Of a DNA stretch of 64,000 bases, positions 38,946 through 54,350 are shown one piece after another (positions within the stretch are counted from its first letter, which is position 1; each line of letters starts with the position of its first letter). Location: positions 372,001-436,000 of the forward strand of contig CANTUR010000834.1 of NCBI GenBank assembly GCA_947683625.1. The letters are read 5' to 3'. Source of the stretch: Mallotus nudiflorus. Taxonomy: Eukaryota > Streptophyta > Magnoliopsida > Malpighiales > Euphorbiaceae. The translations under genes were made by a program, and so were the position numbers. The notes beneath the pieces are model-generated. The model worked only from the letters and a program-made list of their open reading frames with translations. It did not search any database and was not told the DNA's origin.

Positions 38946-39745
38946 ACCAAAGACCTGGAAACCAATTTTATTGGCCTCCTAAATTATTAATCCTGTTTTG
39001 GTATCTTTGTCATTTATACTGGATCTCATTTGATCTTCAACCATTAAAGCTTGCAAGGTATATCAGCCTGCTTGAGAAGAATAAAGGTCTGAATCCACAT
39101 TTGTCAACATTTCTCAAATGGTTCCAGAATTTGTCTAGATGGAAATCCTATTTGACAAATGAAACTTATACTCAACAGGTGGCACCTCCTCTCGAATGTC
39201 ATACTATCATCACCCTCAAAAGAACTTTCTTCAAAGCTAAAGGTGCTTTTACCGATGTACCATGCTTTAATATCTATGGGACTTATAAACACTCAATGAT
39301 GAATTATATTACCATAGATACCATAGATCCTTCACCATGGAGAGAGTTTCAAAGACACATGTTCGAGAAAAATGGTATTATTCCGAAGGAGATATGGCCA
39401 AAGATATCTGATGATGCCCCATGGGAAATATTTCCTTCTGATTATGGGAAACAACTATTAGCAGACAAAGAATACTGGGAAAAGACACAAAGGACTACAT
39501 CAATCCCATCTCACATGCAAATTGATGATCCTTATCAAGCCAGCTCATCTGATCCTTATCAAGCCAGCTCATCTGCAGAATAGATATGGTTAAACTCTTT
39601 CAAATTAAATAATTCAGAGAACCCATGTATGCCAATAGCAGGACACTCACAGGATCCTGATGAAGACTTTTACCATAGTGAAGACAATGCTGAAGATAAG
39701 AATCTATCTCCAAGTCATGAGCCAATTTGTCATAAATGGTTGTAA
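38946..39745 (+). pseudogene. Viral C-terminal region after RNase H, function unknown
   Basis: A frame change near 38940 leads to a phase that is open from about 38960 to TAG at 39581. With that one stop it continues to TAA at 39743. It shows FYWPPKLLILFWYLCHLYW near 38968 and LSTFLKWFQNLSRWKSYL near 39101. A tryptophan-rich part (APWEIFPSDYGKQL) lies near 39418, and a serine- and acid-rich tail follows. A 24-base unit is repeated in tandem at 39526-39573 (peptide DPYQASSS twice). I do not know its function. Confidence 0.6.
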
Positions 39746-40097
39746 TTTAAAGTTTTTACTTTTATCAGTGGATGTCTATCCACATTTGTTCGTTTATTTA
39801 TGGTTTTTTGTTTGCTTGTAGGCCTCCTTGTATCTTAACTCCTTCTCTATATAAGGAGCTTTCTGTCTCAGTTGGAGGGCAGGACCCCTTTTGTAAAAAT
39901 TTTCAAAAGCTAAATAAACAATGGCCTTTTAAAAGTCTTTCTTCTTCTCTAGTAGTTAGATTATGAATTATAATTTTTCCACCTATCTAAATTAAGGAGT
40001 ATGCTCTATACTTGCCTCTATGAAGGATCTGGTACATCAGAAACTTAATTAAAAAGATGATCCAGTAACCAACTCTATTAAGATTATAATTTATAGT
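39746..40097 (+). promoter_or_regulatory. Viral non-coding region: TATA box and polyadenylation signal
   Basis: TATATAAGG at 39848-39856 is followed 65 bases later by AATAAA at 39913-39918. This is the usual plan for the Caulimoviridae pregenomic promoter, where the transcript passes the signal twice. A second TATA-like word (TATAAAAA) stands at 40107-40114 in the repeated end. Confidence 0.6.
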
Positions 40098-40230
40098 TGT
40101 ATAGATTATAAAAAGGGGACAGGCTTTCTGGCCGGAAATTAGTTGTGTGATGCTATAAGTACGGCTTTGGCTAGTCCATGATATAATATGTATAGCTATG
40201 AAATATAGTTTTAATGGAGCTCTGGAAAAT
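40098..40230 (+). repeat. Viral 3' end, present inverted at 33039-33170
   Basis: It includes the 37-base direct repeat (40194-40230). Viral homology ends at GGAAAAT, exactly where the primer site would follow in the circular genome. Confidence 0.85.
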
Positions 40231-42398
40231 TCCTTTGCTACTGCTCAAATACCCTTGAGGAATGCCGAGGACATCCTCATTATTATGATCCATATGAGGC
40301 AAAGGAAAGATCCCATACTCATATGCCTAGATTTACACAAAATAAAAGGAGAAAGTCAACATGTCAATAAAGAACCAAAAAAAGATCAAAACAAAAAAAG
40401 AAACAAGGAGTGTACCTTCAGAGCTATCTAGAAACCACTAAGATTGATCTGACCCCTACAAACTTTGTTTAAGTAAAAATAGAGGTGTGCGAGAGTAGCA
40501 CCACCCACCCCAGATGTAGCTACCAATTTGTATCTACGTCATGCAAAATAGGTAGAAAGCTCAATTCTGCACTACTGTCAATATTGTAGAAGACACATGA
40601 ACCAAAAAGAAAGAGGAGAAAACTTTTCATCAATTCACTAACATTTGTAAACTTACCTTAAATCCACACCTCAATAAAGAAAAACTAAAAGCAAAACAAA
40701 TATCATTCATCATTTTATATGTCAAAAAAGCAATTTCTGTGTGCATAATTCTATGTCTATCCATATATCATATTACAACTAACAACTAAATTAACATATT
40801 AAAGACACCAACATATAATCAAAGTCAAAGACAACAACTATATTTAGTCATATATACACTACAATCCTTATACTAAAAAAGGCACAATCATCAAATCACC
40901 TACCCAAATATGTAAACATGCATACAGACCCAAAATATATAATTATATTTTAATATAAAAAATCCAAACATGCACATTTTAGTCATCAACAAGCAATCCT
41001 AAATAACTAGAGTCTTGTTTCACATTTTAGTAGGGATTGCCTTACTACATGGAATTTAGATGTAAAATGGTCCATCTAGCTAGCACCTATGTGTGTTATA
41101 TGGGTTAAACTTCTTTAGGAATGCTCTAAAAGAAAATTATTATAATCTATATTGCATATGTGATGAAATCTGTGCACTACACCATATACTAGTATAAAAT
41201 ATGAACATTTCTTTCCTATGAGTTTAAAAGTAAAAAAATCAAAATCAAATTAAAAATAAAACACCGCCTTAAATTAGATGCTTTAAAAAATTTCAATGTA
41301 CAATACATAATGATCATTGAAGAAACAAATGTATTATTGTGTTTATGATCTTTGATTCACTATCCCTATATTATTGTTATTTTTATCACATTGACTAAAA
41401 TAAAGACAAAATCTAGTGATTTTTTATTCACTTCCCATAAATTTTTTTTCCTAATACTCTTTTCTTATCTTTTGTCCTTTGTCCACCCTGTCTTTTGATT
41501 TTTTAAGTCATCAAAACTAATAAAGATCAATTGAATTAATTTTTCAGAAATGAACATAATAAAGGATAGAAATAAGATGAAGAACAAGATGAAGATAAAG
41601 TGAAAATAAAGATCAGTTATAAAGAAGAAGAGTAAAATTGAATTGAAGATTTTGATTAGAAAAAAGGGGAAGCAAATAAATGGAGTAGATTTTTAGGTTT
41701 TTAATTCAAAGAAATTAGGCCTATAAGAAAAAATAATGTTGCTTTTTCTTCTTTTTTAAACTTTTTTCAAGTCTTTAAGCTTGGGTTAGCATATGTGGCA
41801 GTTGGGTCCGCTATAGTCACGATAATATAGAGTTTAGTTGGATGCAACATTGTAGATATCAATCTTAATTTTGACAAAAACCAAATTTGAGCTAGAATAG
41901 CTCCTAATTTAGCAAATTAGGACATATATGCTAAAATTTTAAAAGTAGGCTAAAACTGGACCAAGTCGCTGAGGTTTAGATTTTTTTTTTTTTTTTTTTT
42001 GCAATAATAAGCCTAAAATATTTGATAATTCTACCACAAATATTTTTTGGAAAAAAGTAAATTAAAAAAATGACATTATATTTGATAAATGTTAAATTTA
42101 TCTTTTTTATATTACTAAATTTATAATAATTTATTGTCATAAAGATATTTTTAAAATTTGATAGAATGATTTAATTTAGTTCATTTTTTTTTTCAATTTT
42201 AAACAAATAATTATTTATTTAAAATGAAATAAAAAGCACAAGCACGATAATAAAAGAGCTAAATATATTATTAAGAATTGTTAAATTTATAAATGATTAT
42301 CATTATAACTCTGAATAATTTAAATAGAGAACGAAGAGAAGAAAGAAGTGAAGAACCACTAAGTTGAGAACAAACACCTTTAGTGTTACTATAGGTGG
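40231..42398. other. No gene recognised; AT-rich spacer
   Basis: Short open stretches exist but show no motif. There are T-runs at 41980-42000 and near 42188. No RNA gene or repeat shared with the rest of the window was seen. Confidence 0.5.
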
Positions 42399-43264
42399 TG
42401 TTCCCTAGAGGGAAATCACATATTTTGACATTGTAAATGATCTCAAATGGTAAAAAATACTCATTTAAATAAAGTGTTTGTTTATTTGAGTATTTATCCA
42501 TTAGTATAATGTTAAATAACTTTATTATCAAGAGTTGATAATATGAGCTACAAATTTATTTTGTACATATGCTATAAAATGGTCATAGTCAATAAATTAA
42601 TATTTGGGTAATATTAACTTGACTATCACCTTTATTTATTTTCCTTAATAAGTATATGGTACTAATAGTGAGAGGCAGTGAGTCTCATAATACTTGAAAT
42701 GAGATATCATAATAGACATGTGGATACTTATGTGATAGGTGGATCGAACTTGACATTAGATTTGTGATCGCTAGGATATTCACTTATAGTTAACAATCAC
42801 AATCTAGGTTATAATGGTGAATATAGTCCTTTGACTTAAGGTGACACAGTTATCCACATTTAAGTGGTTAGGGTTTATTACCGCTTACATACTCGTGTTA
42901 ATCACGCATGAGAATATGGCATGTGGTTGCTTTAGTCGGCTAAATGTAGGGATGAATGTTCGATCAAGATGGGATTCATTGCTTGGAGTGAACCGAGTTA
43001 AGCTCCTATGCTATCTAAATTTATTCTTGATGAATAAGTTCCTGGCTAGAACAAACATAATATAGCTTGAAAGAGTTTCAGTGCTAGAGAAGTGTTTTTA
43101 GTATTTGTTATGTTTTATTAAGAATAGAACTTAAGATGAGGTCATATGATATGGCTATTAGAGTTTGACTAAACTTTAACTCTAGACTATATTAGGATCT
43201 TTTAATAAAGGGATTTTAGTGCACTGTGATTCTGACCAAAAGGTTCGTGTGAATTAATGCATGT
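42399..43264 (+). mobile_element. Copia-type LTR (family A), left part
   Basis: It begins TGTTCCC at 42399 and matches the reverse complement of 59821-58935 step by step, for example AAATAAAGTGTTTGTTTATTT and GGTGACAC with TCCACAT. It breaks at 43264 where a solo LTR is inserted, and resumes at 46674. Confidence 0.8.
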
Positions 43265-46673
<3,409 letters not shown>

Positions 46674-48024
46674 CATGCATTCATTTCTAATTGGATAGTT
46701 ATGATATCGATGCTAAGGGTCACTCATAACTTATAAGAACTAAATGTGTATAATTGAGATTTTCACATTTATATTTAAAAGGAGTTTCAAATAATATGAA
46801 GTGTTGATATTATCTTCTCATTACCAATTAGATATGAACATAATAAGTCACACTTAAAAGAGTTTCATCAAATCATCATCAATATTAATCTAATTATTGA
46901 TTAAAGTTTTTAATCAATTAATTAAGATTAATGGAATTAGATTTATACTTTAAGCAATGATTATAGTATATCATGAAATCTAATTCAAGTAAGGGTTTAA
47001 TTATTAATTTATACTTAATTAATATGAGATATTAATTAAAGTATTAAATTAATAATATATGGTGTTTTTATATGGACTTAGATTAATGGCCCAAGTTGTT
47101 TGGACCTAGGCCTAAAAGGGTTTGGGACCAAAGATTAGTCCAAGATGTTGAGAAGGCCTACAAACCTTATTTAGGCCCATTTATTTGATGGATTGGGCTT
47201 GGGCCAAGTGTTAGCATAATTATCAAGCCCAAGTTCATACATATTTATGTGGTCAAATTTGTCATATTAGGCACATTATCTTTTATATGTAAAATGCTGA
47301 CCATGGTAAATTTGTTATATTAAGCACATATGATCTTTTGTATGTAAAATTTTGACTATGGTATGATAAGGTGCATATCACATTGGTATGTGTAGAGAAT
47401 GAACAAATACATGAGGTGTATTAATTCTCTACATACTTTCCAACTTGCATACTTATCATAACAAATTGTATACTTATCATATGATAGGGTTTGCTTTTTT
47501 AATATATATATAGGAAATAAAATGTGTTCTAAGGTTAGAAAAAAAAAGTTGGAGTGTAGAGACACACACCAAAAGGAAAACAACATATACACAAAATAAA
47601 CCCTAAGTATTCTTGTAAAAAGATTAAATTAGTGCAAGGTTTATGAGGGTCATTAGAGAGGCTACTTGCAACTAATCTAATCTAAGTAATAAGGTGATTT
47701 GGTTAAACTTTAGTGTTTCAAGCTAGAGGCCTAACATTTGGGATGCTAGAGCATTTGATTTAAGAGTTGAACCTAAAGCATTTAAAGCTTGTAGATTAAC
47801 TATTGTGGTTTACATCAAACTTAGGAGTTAGTAAGTTTTTTTAAACTTAGAATTCCTAAGGTGTTGTTTTACATCTTGATATGCAGTTTGTCTATATGTA
47901 AAATGTAAATTGAATCTATAGGAATGGAATTCTTCATATGATGAAAGGTTATGCAATTTTGAAACTTTATCCTATCTAAGGCATGTGCTCACCACAATTG
48001 GTTGTTGCATAACCGATTCTTTTA
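46674..48024 (+). mobile_element. Copia-type LTR (family A), right part
   Basis: This continues the same LTR. It matches 1-1317 and the reverse complement of 58920-57518. A TATA-like stretch lies near 47500-47512. The end is placed near 48024 by comparison with the other copies. Without the insert the LTR is about 2.2 kb, like the 2.3 kb LTR at 57518-59821. No internal region is joined, so it is a solo LTR. Confidence 0.8.
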
Positions 48025-48410
48025 TTTACTAGAGGTGAACATGACAAGATATATTCAACTTCACTATCATGGGGGAAAGATGAAGTTGTTAATTTGATTC
48101 GGGCATAGGAGTGTTCCTAAAAATCATAGAAGTAATGTTGTTAAACAACCTTATGGATGAATTAAGGGGATTGGAAGTCTTTGATTCAATAAGCTTCTCC
48201 AGGGGAGTAGAAAGATGAGTTATCTTTAACTATTAATAAGAGTTTGCATTTTTCCTCTTTTAAAGCAAACATTTGAATTTCTTTAGAGCAAATTACATTT
48301 TTCTCAATGGGTTTTGACCTAATTTATATATTCCTCGCTCTTATTTCAAAATCAAAATTTTTCCTCTCTCAAGTTTTATTATATTTATATTTAAGGACTT
48401 TCGTTAAAAA
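48025..48410. other. No gene recognised
   Basis: AT-rich sequence after the family A LTR. No primer site or gag follows the LTR. Confidence 0.5.
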
Positions 48411-48668
48411 TAGGTCATTTTTCCATTAAATGCTACATAAAAAGACTAAAATGCCCTTTTAAATAGTAAAAACACTAATTAACTATAAAACACTAATGAT
48501 ATGGTTCATTTTTTATGAACTCTACCATTAAATACATATATTCCTCAGTTATAAATGATATGGTTCATACAAAAGTGAACCATATTATTAGTGTTTTATA
48601 GCTAAATATATTTATTTATACTGTTTGAAAGGGTATTTAGTATTTTTATATGGTAATTAATTGAAAAA
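48411..48668. mobile_element. Foldback (MITE-like) element
   Basis: Arms of about 95-100 bases are inverted copies. The inner 33 bases are almost perfect (48480-48512 against 48572-48605, with the word CTATAAAACACTAAT). The outer parts match less well. A short loop of about 60 bases separates them. No target duplication was identified. Confidence 0.55.
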
Positions 48669-49439
48669 GGGCCTAACCCTAATAAAGGTCTATAAATGGC
48701 AAAGTGAAAGGAGACAAAAGTTCGACTTTTAAACAAGAGAAAGGAAAATGTTAGTTAGGTAAAAAATCAGAGAAAAAAATATAATTTACTCTTTTTTTTT
48801 TATGCTAATAGACCTCTATAAATTTTGTAATATAAAAGGTAAATTTAACATTTTACTAATGCCACGTCACTGTATTTTATTTAATTTTAATTAAATGTCT
48901 TATTTATTTTAAAATTGCCAACCATTAATAAAATTGAGACATTTTTATCAAAAGTAAAAAAGTTGAAATAAAATTATAAAAAATTACATATGTTTGAATT
49001 GTTTTTTTAATATCAATAAGCTTATGTTTTATAGCACTATTGGTATGGAGGTTATTTTAGGCAAATGAATGTTCCACGTTTCGTTTCGCGATATAATTAT
49101 AAAAAAAATATTTCTTGTCACGCCTTGCAATGTTAACAATGATGTCATGAAGAGCAACTTTACTATTATGCCCTTGAAAATTTTTTTATAATTACATTTT
49201 AAAAAATAAAAAGAAATTATGAATTTATGTTAGTGTACCTTAGATTTTAAATTCAAAAAAAGTTCAAAAACAAAATTCAAAAATAAAAAATTTTTGTTAG
49301 TATTGGGGCAATATTGTAATCGTTCCCAAAAATTGTTTGTCTTCTTTGGTTATGTATTATTATCCCAAACAAAATTGTATTAACAATTATTGGATTGCCA
49401 TCACCAGTTCCCAGAGAAAGAAAAAGAAGAAGTTGCGAG
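48669..49439. other. No gene recognised
   Basis: AT-rich. I see no motif beyond poly-A and poly-T runs. Confidence 0.5.
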
Positions 49440-49917
49440 TGATGCTCGAGTGCTCTCTCTGTAGAGCTTCTTAGTGCTCTCTTTATGGAGCTTCTTAGTG
49501 CCCTGTAATAAGAGCATTCTAGTTTTTGTGTTTTCTTCTTGATTTGTTTGTAATAATCTCATGTTCTGCTCTTATCTCTTCTTAGTTTCTCAGTAGCATC
49601 TTCTCTTATGTTTCTTTAGTGATCCTTCCTCCTACAAATCTAAAGAGAATGGAAAATGGAGATTAAAAATCGTTGCTCTGATTTTTCGGTGGGGATCAGG
49701 ATCTTATGGTTGGTTTCCCCGACAAGAAATTGAAGACGGAAGATAGATCGATATGATTCTCAGTCCTCTTGCCAAAGTTAGTCATATGTGGAGATTCAAG
49801 CTAAAAGCTTTAGCTCAAAATCTCATAACAAAGGATTAAATAGGGTGCCTCTTCAGTCAACGGCATTCAGTTAAAACCGGACTGTTGTTTTCCCTTATCT
49901 TTGCTCTGCTCATAAAT

Positions 49918-50600
49918 ATCCTAAGTTGGAATGTCTAAGGTTTGGGAAATCCTCAGACAATCCATGCAATCGGACACTTAATGCAGTATAAAACGCTGGA
50001 TATTTTGTTCCTTATGGAGACTCGGCTTTCCAAAAGTCAAGCAAAGAGCTTACGTTATGTTGTCCATCAATATAACTTATTTCCCACAGATTATGTTAGA
50101 AGATCGGGTGGCTTATTATTGATGTGGAAGAAGGATTTGGACCTCACCATTAAGCAATTTTCTGCTCACCATCTGCTATTCATGGTTAATTCGAATTCTG
50201 ATTTGCCAAATTGGTTCGGGATGGGTTTTTATAGTTGGCCTGAAATCCATATAAAATCTTGTTCTTGGGAGTTGCTTTTCACAAGTTTGCTCTTCTACAT
50301 CAGGCCCTTTACTCTGCTTTGGTGATTTTAATGAGATCTTACATTCTTATGAGAAGAAAGGTGGTCGTGATTTTTCTCAGTCTTCTCAAATGGGTTTTAG
50401 AAATGCTATTGACAATCTCTAATTAAAAGATTTTGGTTTCATTGGTAATCCTTTTATATTGGATAATAATAGGCATGGATAAGACTTTATTGCTGAGAGA
50501 CTTAATCATTGCTTCAGCTCCTCTCCATGGTTTGATCTGTTCCTAGATATAAATGTTTTTCACTTGTCGAAATTGCCTCTAATCATCTCCCTTTGTTGAT
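49918..50600 (+). pseudogene. LINE endonuclease domain, broken
   Basis: APE-type endonuclease that would nick the target DNA. ILSWNV opens the domain at about 49918 and gives the metal-binding asparagine. LFLMETRLS near 50010 carries the glutamate. GDFNEIL is at about 50320. Near 50577 the end motif reads SNHLP where the family has SDH, a lost catalytic aspartate. A stop follows ILSWNV directly, and frame changes occur near 50230 and 50500. Confidence 0.8.
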
Positions 50601-50849
50601 TGACACGGTGGGGAGTTTTTATAGTAGATAAATCTGACATCGCCCTTACAGATTTAAAGAGTTTTAGGCCCGTAAGGAAGCTTATGAGGTTGTTATTCGC
50701 TCTCACTTATAATCCAATATTTTACGGGGTGGTGCTTGTCATGTTATGCAAAAGATTTCTTCGTGTAGCTCAGCTTTGTGATTCTGGCACAAGTAGAATT
50801 TGATAATTTGTGAAGCAGCATTAACTAGCTTTCCAATCAAATTCAGCGT

Positions 50850-52440
50850 CTAGAAATGAAGTCACTATATGACAATGTCTGTGCTGAGTTAGCAGTAAAA
50901 AAAAAGAAGCTAGAAGAGCTCTTAGAAGCTGAGGAAAACTTTTGGCCCCAGAGATCTCAGGTCGTCTGGCTTCATGATGGAGATAAGAATACTAAATATT
51001 TCCACCATAAATCTTCCAACCGTCGAAGAAATAATTCGTTGCTCCGCCTTGAAAACTCTGTTGGAATTCGGCAACAGGGACACTAAGCTATCTGTGGGGT
51101 TATTTAAGATTATTTTTCATATTTCTTCCAATGTCATGGTGTTTCATGAGTAGAGGAATTCCTTGTTGGTGTCAGAAGTCATCTTTTAGAGACTGATATA
51201 GATTTTCTAGCTGCTCCTTTTCATGTGGATGAGGTGACTCTAGTTCTCAAACAAATGCATCCCAGTAAATCCCTGGGCCCTGGTGGTATGTCTGCCCCCT
51301 TCTTCCAACAGTATTGGAACATTGTTGGCCATGTTGTTAATTCTTTTATATTGAATTTTTTTATCTTTTGGTGTCATGCCTAAGCATCTTAATAATACAT
51401 TTATTACTTTGATTCCTAGAATTAAAAGTCCCGAGACGATGAAGGATCTAAGGCTGATTAGCCTTTGCAATGTATTGTATAAATTAATTGTGAAAGTATT
51501 GGCTAATAGGCTTAAGGTAGTTTTACCTTCCTTGATCTCTAGACATTAGAGTGCTTTTGTTCCTCGAAGACTCATCTCCAATAATTCTATCATTGGTCAT
51601 GAGATGTTCTATTCAATGAAATATAGAGGTATGGGTTCGAATGGGGTTCTTATTTTTAAGATGAATATGAGCAATGCTTATAACAGGGTTGAGTGGGCTT
51701 TTCTATAAAGGATCTTGACTCATATGGATTTTCCTAATCATTTTGTGAAGCTTATTATGGCATGTGTCAGATCTATCTCCTACAATTTTCGGGTTAATGG
51801 TTCCCCCTAAGGTTTCATTATACCTTCGAGAGGCTTAAGGCAAGGGGATCCTCTTTCACCTTATCTCTTTCTTTTCTGTGCTGAGGGCCTCGCTTCCTTT
51901 CTTTCCTCTACTATGGATAATGGATTGTTACACTAAGTTTGGCCTAGCCGTTACAATCCTTATGTATCTTACTTGCTCTTTGCTGACGATAGCATTATCT
52001 TTGCTAAAGCTTCTTTATCTGATTGCGAGAATATTAAATACTTGTTAAAGGTGTATGAAGATGCTACAGGTCAGCTTATTAATTCTGATAAGTCTGATGT
52101 CTCCTGTAGTAGAAAAGTGACCATAGAGAGGTGTAATAAGCTTCAAAGGGTGCTTGGTGTTTAGCTGGTTCATAACCATTCAAAATATCTTGGTGTGCCT
52201 TCGTATTTTGGTAAATCTAAAAAACCAATTTTCAGCTTCCTTCTGGACAGGATTTGGAAGAGGATTCAGGGATGGAAGGAAAATTTGCTTTCTTCAAGTA
52301 GTAAAGAGTTCATGCTAAAGTCCATAGTCCAAGCTATTCCCACATATTTAATAAGTCTCTTCACTCTTCCTCGTTCTTTTTGTGATGAGATTTAATAGAT
52401 GATGAATAAGTTTTGGTGGGGGAAATAACTCTACAAATAA
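50850..52440 (+). pseudogene. LINE reverse transcriptase, broken
   Basis: The linker with RSQVVWLHDGDKNTKYFHHK (50956) is typical just before RT. RT shows PSKSLGPGGM near 51263, then MNMSNAYNRVEWAF at about 51661. There the catalytic aspartate and the AYDR aspartate are both asparagine. GLRQGDPLSPYLF is near 51835, and the catalytic YLLFADDS at about 51967. NHSKYLGVPSYFGKSK at 52177 is the usual thumb block. Several stops are present. The enzyme would copy the LINE RNA at the nicked site. Confidence 0.85.
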
Positions 52441-52725
52441 GCGGATTCATTGGCAATCTTGGAATTGGATGTCAAAATCTAAATCAGTAGGTGGCTTAGG
52501 CTTCCGACACTAACAGTCCTTCAATTTGGCTTTGCTAGCCAAACAAGGTTGGCTTCTCCTAACTACTTCGGATTCTTTGAGTTCTCAAGTCCTAAGGGGT
52601 GTAAGTATTTTGGAACTCATCTCTCTTTAAGCCTAATATGGGAGCCAATCCTTCTTACCTTTGGCGGAGTATCTTTAAAGCCATGCCAATTCTTCATTCG
52701 GGGGTTATGCTGGAAGGTTAGGAAT

Positions 52726-53205
52726 AGGGGTGAGCATCGATATCTTTTGGTTCAGTTTGATTTTCAAAATTTTCAAAAAATTAAAATCGAACCGCAACCG
52801 ACCTATTAAATCGGTTTTCGGTTGATTAATTCAGTTAACCAATTAATATAAATAAATTTTAAGAAACAATGAAAACAAAGGCTTTTGAGTGGTGTGATAG
52901 TTGTGTGCTCGTCTTTCTCCCCAAGACCTCGGTTCAATTCCCAATCAAGGCATTTTTGTCTTTCTTTTGTTTTTTAAAAATTTTGTAGGTTATGAAAGGT
53001 GTATAAACAACTAACCATTTGATTAAATGTGTTCTAATGAAATATTTTAGTTATAAAAATATATATATTATTAACAAATTTTGATTTTCAATTGGTTCAA
53101 TTAACTGACTGAAATTTACAAATTATAAAAAATAGGAACCGAACCGACTCGATCAGTGTAATTCTGATTCAGTTTTTTAGTTCTGTCAATTTTTGCTTAC
53201 CCTTC
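52726..53205. mobile_element. Small non-autonomous element (hAT-like MITE) inserted in the LINE
   Basis: The insert begins AGGGGTGAGCA and ends TGCTTACCCTTC, which are short imperfect inverted ends. It is flanked by GTTAGGAAT (52717-52725) and GTTGGGAAT (53206-53214), an 8-9 base duplication with one change. If it is skipped, LINE coding runs on from LCWKV to GNGRDIDIW without loss. An 8-base duplication and ends of this type are usual for hAT elements. It has no transposase frame. Confidence 0.65.
52880..52945 (+). other. tRNA-like (SINE head-like) segment in the insert
   Basis: GGCTTTTGAGTGG (from 52880) resembles a pol III A box. GGTTCAATTCC (52931-52941) is one base off the B box consensus. 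Their spacing is near that of tRNA-derived SINEs. No full cloverleaf is evident. Confidence 0.35.
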
Positions 53206-53214
53206 GTTGGGAAT

Positions 53215-53860
53215 GGTAGGGATATTGATATATGGCGGGACAACTAAATTCCAGGTTGCGGTTTGAACCGTATTCCTTATCAGCCGAGGGTTCCTTTTGT
53301 CTCTCGGGTTGCTGATTTGATTGATTATGATTCCCAAACTTGGAAACTCAATTTGGTGCGATCCACATTTCAACCACCCGAAGGCCAGGCAATACTGTTT
53401 ATCCCAATACGTTTCAGATTGCCAAATGACTCTCTGTATTGGAAATTTTTAAAAAATGGTGTGTATGATGTAAAGTCTGGGTATTCTGTTGCTCGTCAAA
53501 ATCATATCCATGAAGCTTGATCCTCATCAACTACTGCCTGTTGCCAAACTTTTTGGAAAAAGCTTTGGTCACTATCCATTCCTCCTTAAGTCAAGATTTT
53601 TCTATGGAGGCTATGTAATGGCATCATTCTGGTTTCTCAAGCTCGTCGCGATAAAGGGGGTTCCTATGGATAATTCTTGCCGACAGTATGGTGCGAAAGG
53701 AGAATCTCTCGAGCATGCATTTTTCTCTTGTCAATGGGTTCTAGCTGCTTGGTTAACTTGCCTTCTTTCGATTCCTACTGATGCAGTTCAGAATTACAAC
53801 ATTCTTGATTGGATCATTTTTTTTCTTTCAGAAATTATCACGAGAGCATTTTAAACTGTT
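53215..53860 (+). pseudogene. LINE linker and zf-RVT domain, broken
   Basis: From 53206 the frame reads GNGRDIDIWRDNWIP, the usual block between RT and zf-RVT. It goes on with RIPYQPRVPFVSRVADLID. The zf-RVT part begins near 53440 with YWKFLKNGVYDVKSGYSVA. It continues in another frame with CRQYGAKGESLEHAFFSC near 53680, containing the histidine and cysteines of the zinc site. A frame change lies near 53500. Confidence 0.75.
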
Positions 53861-53993
53861 TTCTATAATGTTGTTTAATCTTTAGTTCAACAGAAACCAG
53901 TTGGTTCATGATAATGTCTATCAACATCCCTCTAGGCCTAGTATTAATTGAGTTAATCAGCTTCAAGCTTACAAGTGAGCTCAGATTTTTTTA

Positions 53994-54350
53994 ATGCAGC
54001 CAGGTGAAAGACATTATGCGTCAGTTCACAATCCGGAATGGTCTCCTCCTTCGGTGCAGAATGTCAAACTCAACACTGATGTATCAATAGTGCAGTTTTC
54101 TATGGTAGCAGCTTTTGGCGCTGTAATCTGGAATTCTTGTGGAGAGATTCTTCTTTCTGTTAGGAAAAGGGTGACTCAAGTTGATTCTGTTGAACATCTG
54201 GAAGCTCAAGCTATTCTCTTTGGTTTGCAGCTTGCTATTCATGCTTGCTTTACTCGTGTTGAGGTTGAGTCTGACAGTCTAATTGTGATCAATGCTTTGA
54301 AGAATTGTGCTCCTAATTTGTCTCCTTTATCTATTACGTTAGATGATATT
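53994..54350 (+). pseudogene. LINE RNase H domain, first part
   Basis: Starting with a linker (PEWSPPSVQNVKLNTDVS), the domain shows the first aspartate in LNTDVS and FGAVIWNSCGEIL. The glutamate is in EHLEAQAILFGLQLAI (54198) and the next aspartate in VEVESDSLIVINALK (54261). It is a plant-type (RVT_3) RNase H. The frame is open until LDDI, where an insert begins at 54351. Confidence 0.85.

Larger units (their letters stand above)
33039..40230 (+). mobile_element. Endogenous pararetrovirus (Caulimoviridae, petuvirus-like), near full length, decayed
   Basis: In + orientation the copy holds a tRNA-Met primer site, movement protein, a coiled-coil linker, capsid protein with a zinc knuckle, aspartic protease, RT, RNase H and a C-terminal region. 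A TATA box and polyadenylation signal follow. The order in what was one long reading frame is that of petuviruses, such as petunia vein clearing virus. There is no integrase and no true LTR. From the primer site (33208) to the matching point before the end (40230) is about 7.0 kb, near one unit-length circular genome. More than ten stops and at least five frame changes make it inactive. It has no relation to the retrotransposons around it. Confidence 0.85.

Noticed and set aside
42271..42531. Open frame of 86 codons on the minus strand
   Set aside because: It crosses the start of a Copia LTR and has no motif.
52880..52945. Possible tRNA gene
   Set aside because: Box-like words are present, but I could not build acceptor and anticodon stems. 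Kept only as a tRNA-like segment.
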